A DNA stretch of 7,131 bases from Spirochaetia bacterium UBA5368. Its GTDB lineage: Bacteria > Spirochaetota > UBA4802 > UBA5368. The stretch lies in assembly GCA_002407865.1 (NCBI GenBank), contig DHPI01000018.1:2159-9289 (forward strand), in the 5' to 3' direction. Shown here piece after piece: positions 1-5,345 of the stretch. A model generated the notes under the pieces. The model saw only the letters and a program-made list of their open reading frames with translations, ran no database searches and was not told the DNA's origin. Position 1 is the first letter of the stretch, and each line of letters opens with the position of its first letter. A program made the position numbers and the translations under genes.

Positions 1-69
1 TTAGCTCAGTTTGGTTAGAGCGCCTGCTCGACACGCAGGAGGTCATTGGTTCGACTCCGATATCGCCCA
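1..69 (+). tRNA. tRNA-Val (anticodon GAC), 5' end cut by window edge
   Basis: A tRNA missing only its first six bases; the visible part starts at acceptor position 7. The D arm (G4-C7 with G18-C21, GG at 13-14), the anticodon stem (23-27 with 35-39) and the T arm (45-49 with 57-61, loop TTCGACT) all pair. The 3' acceptor strand 62-68 (ATCGCCC) is followed by discriminator A69. CCA is not encoded. The seven-base anticodon loop is TCGACAC, which gives anticodon GAC at 30-32, read as valine (GUC/GUU). A35, C36 and A73 agree with known valine identity elements. Oddly, the base at tRNA position 33 (window base 29) is C, not the almost universal U. The gene lies 26 bases before thrS and is probably co-transcribed with it. 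Confidence 0.9.
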
Positions 70-95
70 ATTCTTATTTTTGCAGGGGAAAAATA

Positions 96-2018
96 GTGAG
101 CAACGAGGTGAGGATTACCCTGCCCGATGGTTCCGAAATGGCGGCGGAGAAGGGGCAGGCGGTCTATGATATTGTAGGGAAAATTGGGAAAAAACTTCAG
201 AAAGACGCCATTGTCGCGCAACTGAACGATGAACTGGCAGATCTTTCACATAAAGTAACCGCCAATGCCTCGTTAAAGGTGTTCACGTTTAAGAATCCCG
301 AAGGAAAAGACGCATACTGGCATTCCGCATCTCATCTCATGGCGCAGGCTGTCAAACGCCTGTTTCCCGACGCGAAGCTCGCGATAGGGCCTTCCATCGA
401 AAACGGATTCTATTATGATTTTGACGTCGAGCGAAGTTTTACTCCCGACGACGTGCAAAAAATTGAAGCCGAAATGGCGAAAATCGTCGCAGAAGACCTT
501 CCGATTGTGCGGGAAGAACTGTCCATGGAAAAGGCGATAGAGCTTTTTTCATCCCTGAACGAGCCGTACAAGATTGAACTGCTTCGCGATCTTGACGCGG
601 AAAGCGTTTCAATATACCGTCAGGGCGAGTTTGTCGACCTCTGTCGAGGGCCGCACGTGCCGAGAACATCACGCATCAAGTCGTTTAAACTCCTTACAAT
701 CGCCGGCGCATACTGGCGGGGCGACGAAAAGCGGCAGATGCTGCAGCGCCTGTACGGAACGGCATGGCCGACCGCCGACGAGTTGGATGCGTATTTAAAG
801 ATGCGCGAAGAGGTGGAGCGGCGCGACCATCGCCGTATAGGAAAGGAGCTCGAGTTGTACTCCATCCAGGAGGAAACGGGCCCCGGGCTTGTGCTCTGGC
901 ATACGAAGGGCGCGCGCCTTCGCAACAGCATAGAAAACTTCTGGCGCGACGAGCACTATAAAAACGGCTACGATCTTGTGTATTCGCCCCATATCGGGCG
1001 CGGGCAGTTGTGGCAGACCAGCGGGCACCTCGATTTTTACCGAGAAAACATGTATTCGTCGATGGATATAGACGGACAGGAATATTACGTAAAACCGATG
1101 AACTGTCCTTTTCATATAATGATGTACCGAAGCAGGGGATGGTCGTATCGCGAGTTTCCGTTGCGATGGGCCGAGCTTGGTACCGTGTACCGCTACGAAC
1201 GCAGCGGCGTACTGCACGGCCTGTTACGGGTTCGGGGATTTACGCAGGATGATGCGCATCTCTTCTGCCGGCCAGACCAGATGCCGGAGGAGATCGACCG
1301 TGTGCTTTCGTTCAGCCTGTATATGCTCAGGTCGTTCGGATTCAATGATTTCAAGGTATACCTGGCCACACGGCCGAAAGAGAAGTCGGTGGGCGAAGAT
1401 GATAAATGGCAATCGGCTATCAAGGCGCTTGAAGAGTCGGTGCGGCGCGCCGGCATTGAATACGAGGTAGACGAAGGGGGCGGCGCGTTTTACGGTCCTA
1501 AAATCGATATAAAGATCAAGGATGCGCTTGGGCGCGAGTGGCAGTGCTCCACAATACAGTTCGATTTCAACCTGCCCGAGCGGTTTGACCTTACCTATAT
1601 TGACAGGGACGGTCAGAAGCACCGGCCGATCATGATTCACCGGGCGCTCTTCGGTTCCATGGAGCGGTTTATCGGCGTGCTTATTGAGCATTATGCCGGG
1701 AGGTTTCCGCTGTGGCTTTCGCCGGTGCAGGTGCAAATTGCCAGCATCACCGACGAGACGGTCGATTTTGCCGCCGGGCTTCGCGATAGAATGATGAGGG
1801 AGGGATTGCGCGTAGAAGCCGACCTTCGTAATGAGACTATCAAGTACAAGATCCGCGACGCTATTGAAAAGAAGGTTCCCTATATCGGCGTTATTGGCGG
1901 CAAAGAGGCCGCGGCCAATTCGATATCGGTAAGAAAACGGGGTGAAAACACCTCGGAATCGATGCCCATTGATGAATTTATTGCCCGTCTCAAGGATGAG
2001 ATTTCGCGCAGGTTGTAA
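96..2018 (+). CDS. thrS: Threonyl-tRNA synthetase (class II)
   Basis: This cytoplasmic enzyme charges tRNA-Thr with threonine using ATP. The 640-residue length is normal for the bacterial form. An N-terminal TGS domain (about 1-62) is followed by the editing domain, with its zinc-type motif at H76, H80, C183 and H187. That domain removes mischarged serine. The class II catalytic core spans about 245-535. Motif 2 contains R366 and the RVRGFTQDDAH block, and motif 3 has R524. The catalytic zinc ligands are C337 (in MNCPFH), H388 and H515. The anticodon-binding domain covers about 540-640. The start is GTG at 96, with AGGGGA at 84-89 at good spacing and the family-typical beginning SNEVRITLPDGS. 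No T-box-like leader is possible in the 26-base gap after the tRNA. The gene probably shares a transcript with that tRNA, and its promoter lies outside the window. Confidence 0.98.
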   Translation: MSNEVRITLPDGSEMAAEKGQAVYDIVGKIGKKLQKDAIVAQLNDELADLSHKVTANASLKVFTFKNPEGKDAYWHSASHLMAQAVKRLFPDAKLAIGPSIENGFYYDFDVERSFTPDDVQKIEAEMAKIVAEDLPIVREELSMEKAIELFSSLNEPYKIELLRDLDAESVSIYRQGEFVDLCRGPHVPRTSRIKSFKLLTIAGAYWRGDEKRQMLQRLYGTAWPTADELDAYLKMREEVERRDHRRIGKELELYSIQEETGPGLVLWHTKGARLRNSIENFWRDEHYKNGYDLVYSPHIGRGQLWQTSGHLDFYRENMYSSMDIDGQEYYVKPMNCPFHIMMYRSRGWSYREFPLRWAELGTVYRYERSGVLHGLLRVRGFTQDDAHLFCRPDQMPEEIDRVLSFSLYMLRSFGFNDFKVYLATRPKEKSVGEDDKWQSAIKALEESVRRAGIEYEVDEGGGAFYGPKIDIKIKDALGREWQCSTIQFDFNLPERFDLTYIDRDGQKHRPIMIHRALFGSMERFIGVLIEHYAGRFPLWLSPVQVQIASITDETVDFAAGLRDRMMREGLRVEADLRNETIKYKIRDAIEKKVPYIGVIGGKEAAANSISVRKRGENTSESMPIDEFIARLKDEISRRL

Positions 2019-2081
2019 CCGCACGCAGATTTATTAAACCGAATATTGTGGCGGCGTATAACGTTGGAATGCGGGTGATGT

Positions 2082-2112
2082 GCCGTATCCCCATTAAATT
2101 AATGGGGATGGC
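2082..2112. repeat. Inverted repeat downstream of thrS (11-bp perfect arms)
   Basis: The arms ATCCCCATTAA (2087-2097) and TTAATGGGGAT (2099-2109) are perfect complements around a single A. GCC at 2082-2084 can also pair with GGC at 2110-2112 across a two-base bulge. It lies 68 bases after thrS. The following TAAAATTTT is T-rich but interrupted, so it could be a weak thrS terminator, an attenuator, or a palindromic protein-binding site. The structure is clear; the function is inferred. Confidence 0.5.
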
Positions 2113-2165
2113 GGTAAAATTTTGTTGATTTATAACGATATATATTGGCACAGTGGCGTATTATT

Positions 2166-2211
2166 CTGTACACTATGCCCTTCCGGCAGGTGGGGTGTTG
2201 ATGGTGTACAG
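2166..2211 (+). promoter_or_regulatory. Hairpin in the infC leader
   Basis: CTGTACACTAT (2166-2176) pairs with ATGGTGTACAG (2201-2211). This is an 11-bp stem with one G-U pair, enclosing a 24-base loop that can itself fold (CCC at 2178-2180 with GGG at 2193-2195, or TGCC with GGCA). It ends 36 bases before the infC ribosome-binding site. Leaders of infC-rpmI-rplT operons often carry RNA elements that respond to L20 or affect IF3 synthesis. This could be such an element, but I do not recognise a named family. Confidence 0.45.
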
Positions 2212-2296
2212 TATGAGAAAATTCCTTCGATATTTTTCCATTATACAGGAGGTTGGTTATAGACAAGTCAGACGGCAAACGGTTCAGGATCAATGA
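2201..2296 (+). other. Possible upstream ORF overlapping the infC start (31 codons)
   Basis: An ATG at 2201 opens a 31-codon frame that ends with TGA at 2294-2296. AGGTGG at 2188-2193 is a plausible ribosome-binding site seven bases upstream. The frame is +1 relative to infC and runs through its ribosome-binding site and start codon. Its ATG lies in the 3' arm of the leader hairpin. It could be a regulatory leader ORF, but short frames occur by chance and there is no homology evidence. Confidence 0.2.
2247..2252 (+). promoter_or_regulatory. Strong infC ribosome-binding site that decides the start
   Basis: AGGAGG is the full Shine-Dalgarno core. It touches an in-frame TTG at 2253 with no spacer, which is too close for initiation. 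It stands six bases before an in-frame ATA at 2259, which is near-ideal spacing. This favours ATA as the start codon. Confidence 0.7.
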
Positions 2297-2795
2297 TCAG
2301 ATCAGGTCTGAGATGGTGCGTCTTGTCGGTGAAGAAGGCGGACCGCGGGTTGTTCCCCTGGCAGAAGCGCTGGGGCTTGCGAAGAGCAAGGAATTGGATC
2401 TTGTGGAGATTTCGCCCGATCAGGATCCCCCCGTGGTAAAAATCATTGATTTTAGCAAGTTCCGGTTTGAGCAGTTAAAGAAGGCCAAGGAAGCGAAGAA
2501 AAAGCAGAAAGTGATTCATATAAAAGAAATCAAATTGCGGCCTTCGATTAACTCGCACGATTATACCCACAAGGTGAATCATGCGAAGGAATTTCTTGAA
2601 AAAGGCGATAAAGTCAAATTTACCCTCATGTTCCGGGGGAGGGAGATTATTCATAACGAGCTCGGCTTCAAGGTTATGCAGAACATTCAAAGCGACCTCG
2701 AGTCGATTGCGCAGATAGAAAAGAAGCCTTCGATAGAAGGACGAAATATAACAATGGTGGTTGCGCCCATAGTTACGGGAGTGCAGAAGAAGTGA
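2259..2795 (+). CDS. infC: Translation initiation factor IF-3, with a probable ATA start codon
   Basis: IF3 binds the 30S subunit, keeps it apart from 50S and checks start-codon and initiator-tRNA pairing. The 178 residues counted from ATA 2259 are a normal length. The N domain spans about 9-78 and contains RINDQIR, and the IF3 signature KIIDFSKFRFEQLK is at 61-74. The basic linker is at about 72-86 and the C domain at about 86-171. The frame opens only after a TGA at 2214-2216, and the first in-frame ATG (2313) would remove the conserved N-terminus. TTG at 2253 touches the Shine-Dalgarno site directly, so ATA 2259 is preferred; automated callers would probably give 180 residues from 2253. 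In E. coli the rare AUU start of infC allows IF3 to repress its own translation, and the same logic could apply here. rpmI and rplT follow. Confidence 0.96.
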   Translation: MDKSDGKRFRINDQIRSEMVRLVGEEGGPRVVPLAEALGLAKSKELDLVEISPDQDPPVVKIIDFSKFRFEQLKKAKEAKKKQKVIHIKEIKLRPSINSHDYTHKVNHAKEFLEKGDKVKFTLMFRGREIIHNELGFKVMQNIQSDLESIAQIEKKPSIEGRNITMVVAPIVTGVQKK

Positions 2796-2825
2796 TGTAG
2801 TGCATATCTGTGTGAGGTTATAACA

Positions 2826-3023
2826 ATGCCGAAATTAAAAACGAACAGCGGTGCGAAGAAACGCTTTAAAGTCACTAAAAACGGTAAGGTGCTCAGGGCG
2901 AAGGGCTATAAGAGCCATTTGCTCGAAGCGAAGGCATCGAAACGGAAAAGAAAGCTGAGAAAACCGGCGCTTGTGAATTCAGCAGAACAGAAGCGTGTCA
3001 AAATCATGCTTCCCTATGCGTGA
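2826..3023 (+). CDS. rpmI: 50S ribosomal protein bL35
   Basis: A 65-residue basic protein of the large ribosomal subunit. It shows the family pattern MPKLKTNSGAKKRF at the start, a central run of lysine and arginine (KRKRKLRK), and the ending KRVKIMLPYA. ATG 2826 has GAGG at 2814-2817 with eight-base spacing. It lies 30 bases after infC and 43 before rplT, the standard order for this operon, so the three genes are almost certainly co-transcribed and co-regulated. Confidence 0.97.
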   Translation: MPKLKTNSGAKKRFKVTKNGKVLRAKGYKSHLLEAKASKRKRKLRKPALVNSAEQKRVKIMLPYA

Positions 3024-3066
3024 TGATGCAGCGATAAATGTAAACACTATGTAAACGAGGAAAATT

Positions 3067-3423
3067 ATGCCACGCGCGACAACAGGAAAAATACATCATA
3101 AACGACGTGAAAAACTGCTTCAAGATGTGCAGGGTTTTTACGGCGCCAGAAAAAATCTCTTCCGCACTGCAAAGGATGCGAGGAGAAAGGCGCTTCAGAA
3201 TTCGTACAAGGACAGACGCCGTAAGAAAAGGGATTTCCGTGCGCTCTGGATTCTCAGGATTAATGCCGCAGCGCGCATCAACGGTATTTCGTACAGCAGG
3301 CTGATTGCGGGAATGGATGCGGCGGGAATCGAGATTAACCGGAAGATCATGGCCGATCTTGCCGTCAATGATCCCAACGCGTTCAAGAAACTTGTCGATA
3401 CTGTAAAGGAAAAGATATCCTGA
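3067..3423 (+). CDS. rplT: 50S ribosomal protein bL20
   Basis: This 118-residue protein binds 23S rRNA early in large-subunit assembly. In several bacteria it also represses its own operon by binding the mRNA. The flexible basic N-terminus (MPRATTGKIHHKRREK) and the L20 signature from K54 to R70 (containing RALWILRINAAAR) are complete, and the globular C-terminal domain follows. ATG 3067 has GAGG at 3057-3060, six bases upstream. The rpmI-rplT gap contains ATGTAAAC twice (3038-3045 and 3049-3056), with no obvious function. If the operon is autoregulated, the structured leader before infC is the most likely target in this window. Confidence 0.98.
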   Translation: MPRATTGKIHHKRREKLLQDVQGFYGARKNLFRTAKDARRKALQNSYKDRRRKKRDFRALWILRINAAARINGISYSRLIAGMDAAGIEINRKIMADLAVNDPNAFKKLVDTVKEKIS

Positions 3424-3424
3424 A

Positions 3425-3440
3425 ATTCCGTTTTCGGAAT
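3425..3440 (+). repeat. Small hairpin just after rplT
   Basis: ATTCCG and CGGAAT pair perfectly around a TTTT loop, two bases after the rplT stop codon. No T-tract follows, so it is unlikely to terminate transcription alone. It may protect the 3' end of the mRNA or work with the larger hairpin at 3474-3503. Confidence 0.35.
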
Positions 3441-3463
3441 ATGTGGTTGTGCCCTACCATACC

Positions 3464-4372
3464 ATGAAAATACGAATAAGCGCCGTGCTGACGGCGCTTA
3501 TTCTATTTACGGCCGGGCCAGCCGCTGTAGTCATGGCCGGCATGCCGCTGACGGAAACCGTTGCGACGCTTCCTGAAGGCGTTGTCGCGCTCGAATTCAG
3601 GGAGGAATGGATCGCACAAAACGACGGCGCCCGTCGTGAAACAATAGGAATCAACCTCGGCATTTTTCCGTCTTTTAATGTCGGATTTTATCTTCATTAT
3701 CTGCACAACGCGTATTTCAACTCGAGCGACAATGAAATCGGCGATTCGTTTCTCAGGCTGTGGCTCTATTGCGGCGATTACTTTGCCTCCTCGCTGCATC
3801 TGGGATTTCTCGGCGTGTTTCGTGTGCCTACCGGAAGCAATGTCTATGTCGACCAGAGGTGGAAAAACCTTTCATTTGGCAATAACGAATTGAAGCTCGG
3901 CCCTGTTGCACAGTATGATATTGGTGCGGTCCATATTCACGGCAACGCGTTCTATGTTTTCAGAGAGAAGCACCGCGAGGGATTCTACGATGGATTTCAT
4001 ATCAATCCGGGGAGGAAGACGACGTATCAAAAGTTGTTCGGGCTGAATTTCAAGGAGGATGATACGTTTCTCGCGTCGCGGCGGTTGAAGAATGATTACG
4101 GAGTGTTGTCAATTGCGGTGAATACCGGGGTCTGGTATCCGGTGATACCCTATACCGGAATATATGGTTCGCACACGTTTGCCGCTCAATCGGACGATGA
4201 TAAGGCGCTGCGGATCGAGGGGGCGGGCATTAATCCGCTGTTAGTGTACGCCGGGTGCAGGTATTTTTTCACGGCATCGTCGATGATGGGGCTGTACTGT
4301 GTCATAAATCCGCTGCGGCAGGATGGTTATATTCGGGGTATAATCGGCGCTGAATTGAACATACAATTTTAA
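3464..4372 (+). CDS. Secreted, probable outer-membrane beta-barrel protein of unknown function
   Basis: I do not recognise the family. The 302-residue product begins with a good signal peptide: positive MKIR, a hydrophobic stretch to about residue 23, and a likely cut after VMA at 25. The mature part lacks further membrane helices. It is rich in aromatic residues and alternating strands, has FRVPTGS at 119-125, and ends in IIGAELNIQF. A final Phe after an alternating strand is a known feature of outer-membrane barrels, so periplasmic export and barrel insertion are inferred. ATG 3464 is chosen because it starts the signal peptide directly. GTG 3443 would add seven residues, and neither has a strong ribosome-binding site. 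Codons 4-14 coincide with a perfect 13-bp hairpin resembling the terminator of the preceding operon. A terminator-like structure follows the stop codon. Confidence 0.8.
   Translation: MKIRISAVLTALILFTAGPAAVVMAGMPLTETVATLPEGVVALEFREEWIAQNDGARRETIGINLGIFPSFNVGFYLHYLHNAYFNSSDNEIGDSFLRLWLYCGDYFASSLHLGFLGVFRVPTGSNVYVDQRWKNLSFGNNELKLGPVAQYDIGAVHIHGNAFYVFREKHREGFYDGFHINPGRKTTYQKLFGLNFKEDDTFLASRRLKNDYGVLSIAVNTGVWYPVIPYTGIYGSHTFAAQSDDDKALRIEGAGINPLLVYAGCRYFFTASSMMGLYCVINPLRQDGYIRGIIGAELNIQF
3474..3503 (+). terminator. Terminator-like hairpin of the rplT operon, inside the next gene
   Basis: GAATAAGCGCCGT (3474-3486) and ACGGCGCTTATTC (3491-3503) are perfect complements around a GCTG loop. The stem is 13 bp with a GC-rich centre and A/T-rich base. 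It is followed by TATTTA, a short imperfect T-rich tail, and preceded by AAAATAC. This is the shape of an intrinsic terminator and comes 50 bases after the rplT stop. It also encodes part of the signal peptide of the downstream gene. Confidence 0.55.
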
Positions 4373-4382
4373 TAAATAAAAC

Positions 4383-4411
4383 TTGATTATATCCATCCAA
4401 AAAATTAAACT
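4383..4411 (+). promoter_or_regulatory. Candidate sigma-70-type promoter for the ZapB-like/zapA pair
   Basis: TTGATT (4383-4388) is spaced 17 bases from TAAACT (4406-4411) in an A/T-rich stretch after the barrel-protein gene. Each element matches four of six consensus bases. Transcription would begin near 4418, inside the 5' arm of the following terminator-like hairpin, so transcripts starting here would lack part of that stem. A/T-rich sequence gives such matches by chance, hence low confidence. Confidence 0.3.
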
Positions 4412-4412
4412 G

Positions 4413-4474
4413 AAAACGGCATTTGATGCTATGCGTCCGTGAAGCGCCAAATAATGAGGGAGTGCCGTTTTTTT
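4413..4474 (+). terminator. Long-loop terminator after the barrel-protein gene
   Basis: AAAACGGCA (4413-4421) pairs with TGCCGTTTT (4463-4471). Three further pairs, two of them wobble, are possible inward, and a run of seven T spans 4468-4474. The enclosed loop is about 35 bases, longer than usual, but the stem plus T-run fits an intrinsic terminator 41 bases after the stop codon at 4370-4372. Confidence 0.5.
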
Positions 4475-4579
4475 ATGAAAAGTAACGGCGGCCAGGCCGA
4501 CACTAAGAGAGTGGTGACATGGTGCGCTACCGTTGCGGGTGAAGTGACCCGCGTGAAAATGCGCCGGACGCGCCGGTAA
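4454..4579 (+). other. Possible small ORF (41 codons; 34 from the inner ATG at 4475)
   Basis: An open frame runs from ATG 4454, with a second ATG at 4475, to TAA at 4577-4579. It encodes a basic peptide ending in KMRRTRR, with a central TWCATVAGEV stretch. No proper ribosome-binding site precedes either ATG; GAGGGAG at 4456-4462 is about 12 bases from ATG 4475. The same stretch folds into hairpins, such as GCGGGT (4535-4540) with ACCCGC (4547-4552), so it may instead be a structured leader for the next gene. No family is recognised. Confidence 0.2.
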
Positions 4580-4599
4580 TTCATATTTATAAGCATAGT

Positions 4600-4604
4600 G
4601 GAGG
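4600..4604 (+). promoter_or_regulatory. Ribosome-binding site that decides the start of the ZapB-like gene
   Basis: GGAGG lies directly against an in-frame TTG at 4605 and nine bases before ATG 4614. The spacing selects ATG 4614. The 11-mer GGAGGTTGGTT is identical to the one at the infC start (2248-2258), where the adjacent TTG is likewise unusable. Confidence 0.65.
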
Positions 4605-4613
4605 TTGGTTGCA

Positions 4614-5261
4614 ATGATTACAATGCAGCAGCTTGAGGAGCTCGAAAGCAGGATTATAAAGGCATTACAATTGATCGGCGATTTGCGTACGGAAAACGCG
4701 AAGCTGGAATCCGACAACGAAACCCTGAAGGCGGAGACGGAAGACGCGCGTCTGAGCCTGGAGGAGAAGGAACACGAAGTCGCCCGCATACAGAAGGAGC
4801 TTGACGAGGCAACCCGGGAACTGGCCGGCCTGAAGGAAAAGGAGGAGCTTCTTGGAAAGAAAATAATTGAATTGCTGGGAAAACTCGATGGAATACGCGG
4901 CGGTTCTACGGAATCCCCGAGAGCGGCGGCTGCCGAGAGTTCTCCTGCTGGCATCAGCGTTGAAACAGTCCGAGAAGCCGGCGAGAGCAAAGCGGCGGAC
5001 AGGGACGACGATATCATAATAATCGACGATGACACGGCGCTGGGCGATGTCGAGGTTGTCGTGGAAACCGTTCCGTCGAAAGAATCCTCCGGCGACGAGA
5101 TCATCCTGCTCGATGAGGGCGAAGACGAAATTGTTATTGATGATGTCGATAGCGAACTGGCGATAATCGATGAGTCGGAAGCGGACCAGTCGAAAAATAA
5201 AAAAGAAGCAAAGGAATCCTCGGATATCGACGATGATTTCCTCATAATAGAGGATGAATAA
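4614..5261 (+). CDS. ZapB-like coiled-coil protein with acidic repeat tail
   Basis: The product has 215 residues. Residues 5-95 form a continuous predicted coiled coil. It starts MQQLEELESRIIKALQLIGDL and ends ELLGKLDGI, resembling ZapB, the small coiled-coil FtsZ-ring factor that binds ZapA. Ordinary ZapB is only about 80 residues. Here a low-complexity linker (about 97-130) leads to a very acidic C-terminal region with a repeated pattern: a run of three or four aliphatic residues flanked by Asp/Glu. Copies are DDDIIIIDDD (131-140), DEIILLDEGE (161-170), DEIVIDDVD (171-179), ELAIIDESE (181-189) and DDDFLIIEDE (206-215); DVEVVVET (145-152) may be another. There is no signal peptide or membrane helix, so it should be cytoplasmic. 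zapA follows 84 bases downstream, which supports a divisome role. The ZapB assignment rests on coiled-coil pattern and context. It could be another coiled-coil scaffold. Confidence 0.75.
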   Translation: MITMQQLEELESRIIKALQLIGDLRTENAKLESDNETLKAETEDARLSLEEKEHEVARIQKELDEATRELAGLKEKEELLGKKIIELLGKLDGIRGGSTESPRAAAAESSPAGISVETVREAGESKAADRDDDIIIIDDDTALGDVEVVVETVPSKESSGDEIILLDEGEDEIVIDDVDSELAIIDESEADQSKNKKEAKESSDIDDDFLIIEDE

Positions 5262-5288
5262 TAGAAAAATAGAGGATAAATAATAGAA
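5246..5288 (+). repeat. Two-copy direct repeat (22-bp period) across the ZapB-like stop codon
   Basis: AATAGAGGATGAATAATAGAA (5246-5266) is repeated at 5268-5288 with one change (G5256 to A5278), 20 of 21 bases identical. The first copy encodes the last residues and TAA stop of the ZapB-like gene; the second is non-coding. It looks like a recent tandem duplication of the gene's 3' end. Confidence 0.85.
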
Positions 5289-5314
5289 GACGAAAAATAA
5301 CGAGCGTGGCGCGG

Positions 5315-5332
5315 CCGGCGGTTGTACGCCGG
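5315..5332 (+). promoter_or_regulatory. Hairpin abutting the zapA ribosome-binding site
   Basis: CCGGCG (5315-5320) pairs with CGCCGG (5327-5332) around a GTTGTA loop. The 3' arm uses the first two G of GGGGGAGG (5331-5338), the zapA ribosome-binding site. Such a stem could limit or set ribosome access. The pairing is seen; the regulatory role is inferred. Confidence 0.4.
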
Positions 5333-5345
5333 GGGAGGATAATAA

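Noticed and set aside
70..95. T-box or other tRNA-sensing leader for thrS
   Set aside because: Only 26 bases separate the tRNA from the start codon and they hold just the ribosome-binding site.
1224..2024. 266-codon open frame on the minus strand opposite thrS
   Set aside because: It lies fully antisense to the conserved thrS catalytic and anticodon domains, and its translation shows no recognisable domain.
2145..2172. TTGGCA with TGTACA 16 bases downstream as an infC promoter
   Set aside because: The -10 match is poor and falls in the arm of the leader hairpin. Neighbouring TATATT and TATAAC have no properly spaced -35 element.
4483..4580. Integron attC-like site
   Set aside because: AACGG and CCGTT pair over about 40 bases, but the required conserved core sites at both ends are absent and no integrase or cassette array is present.
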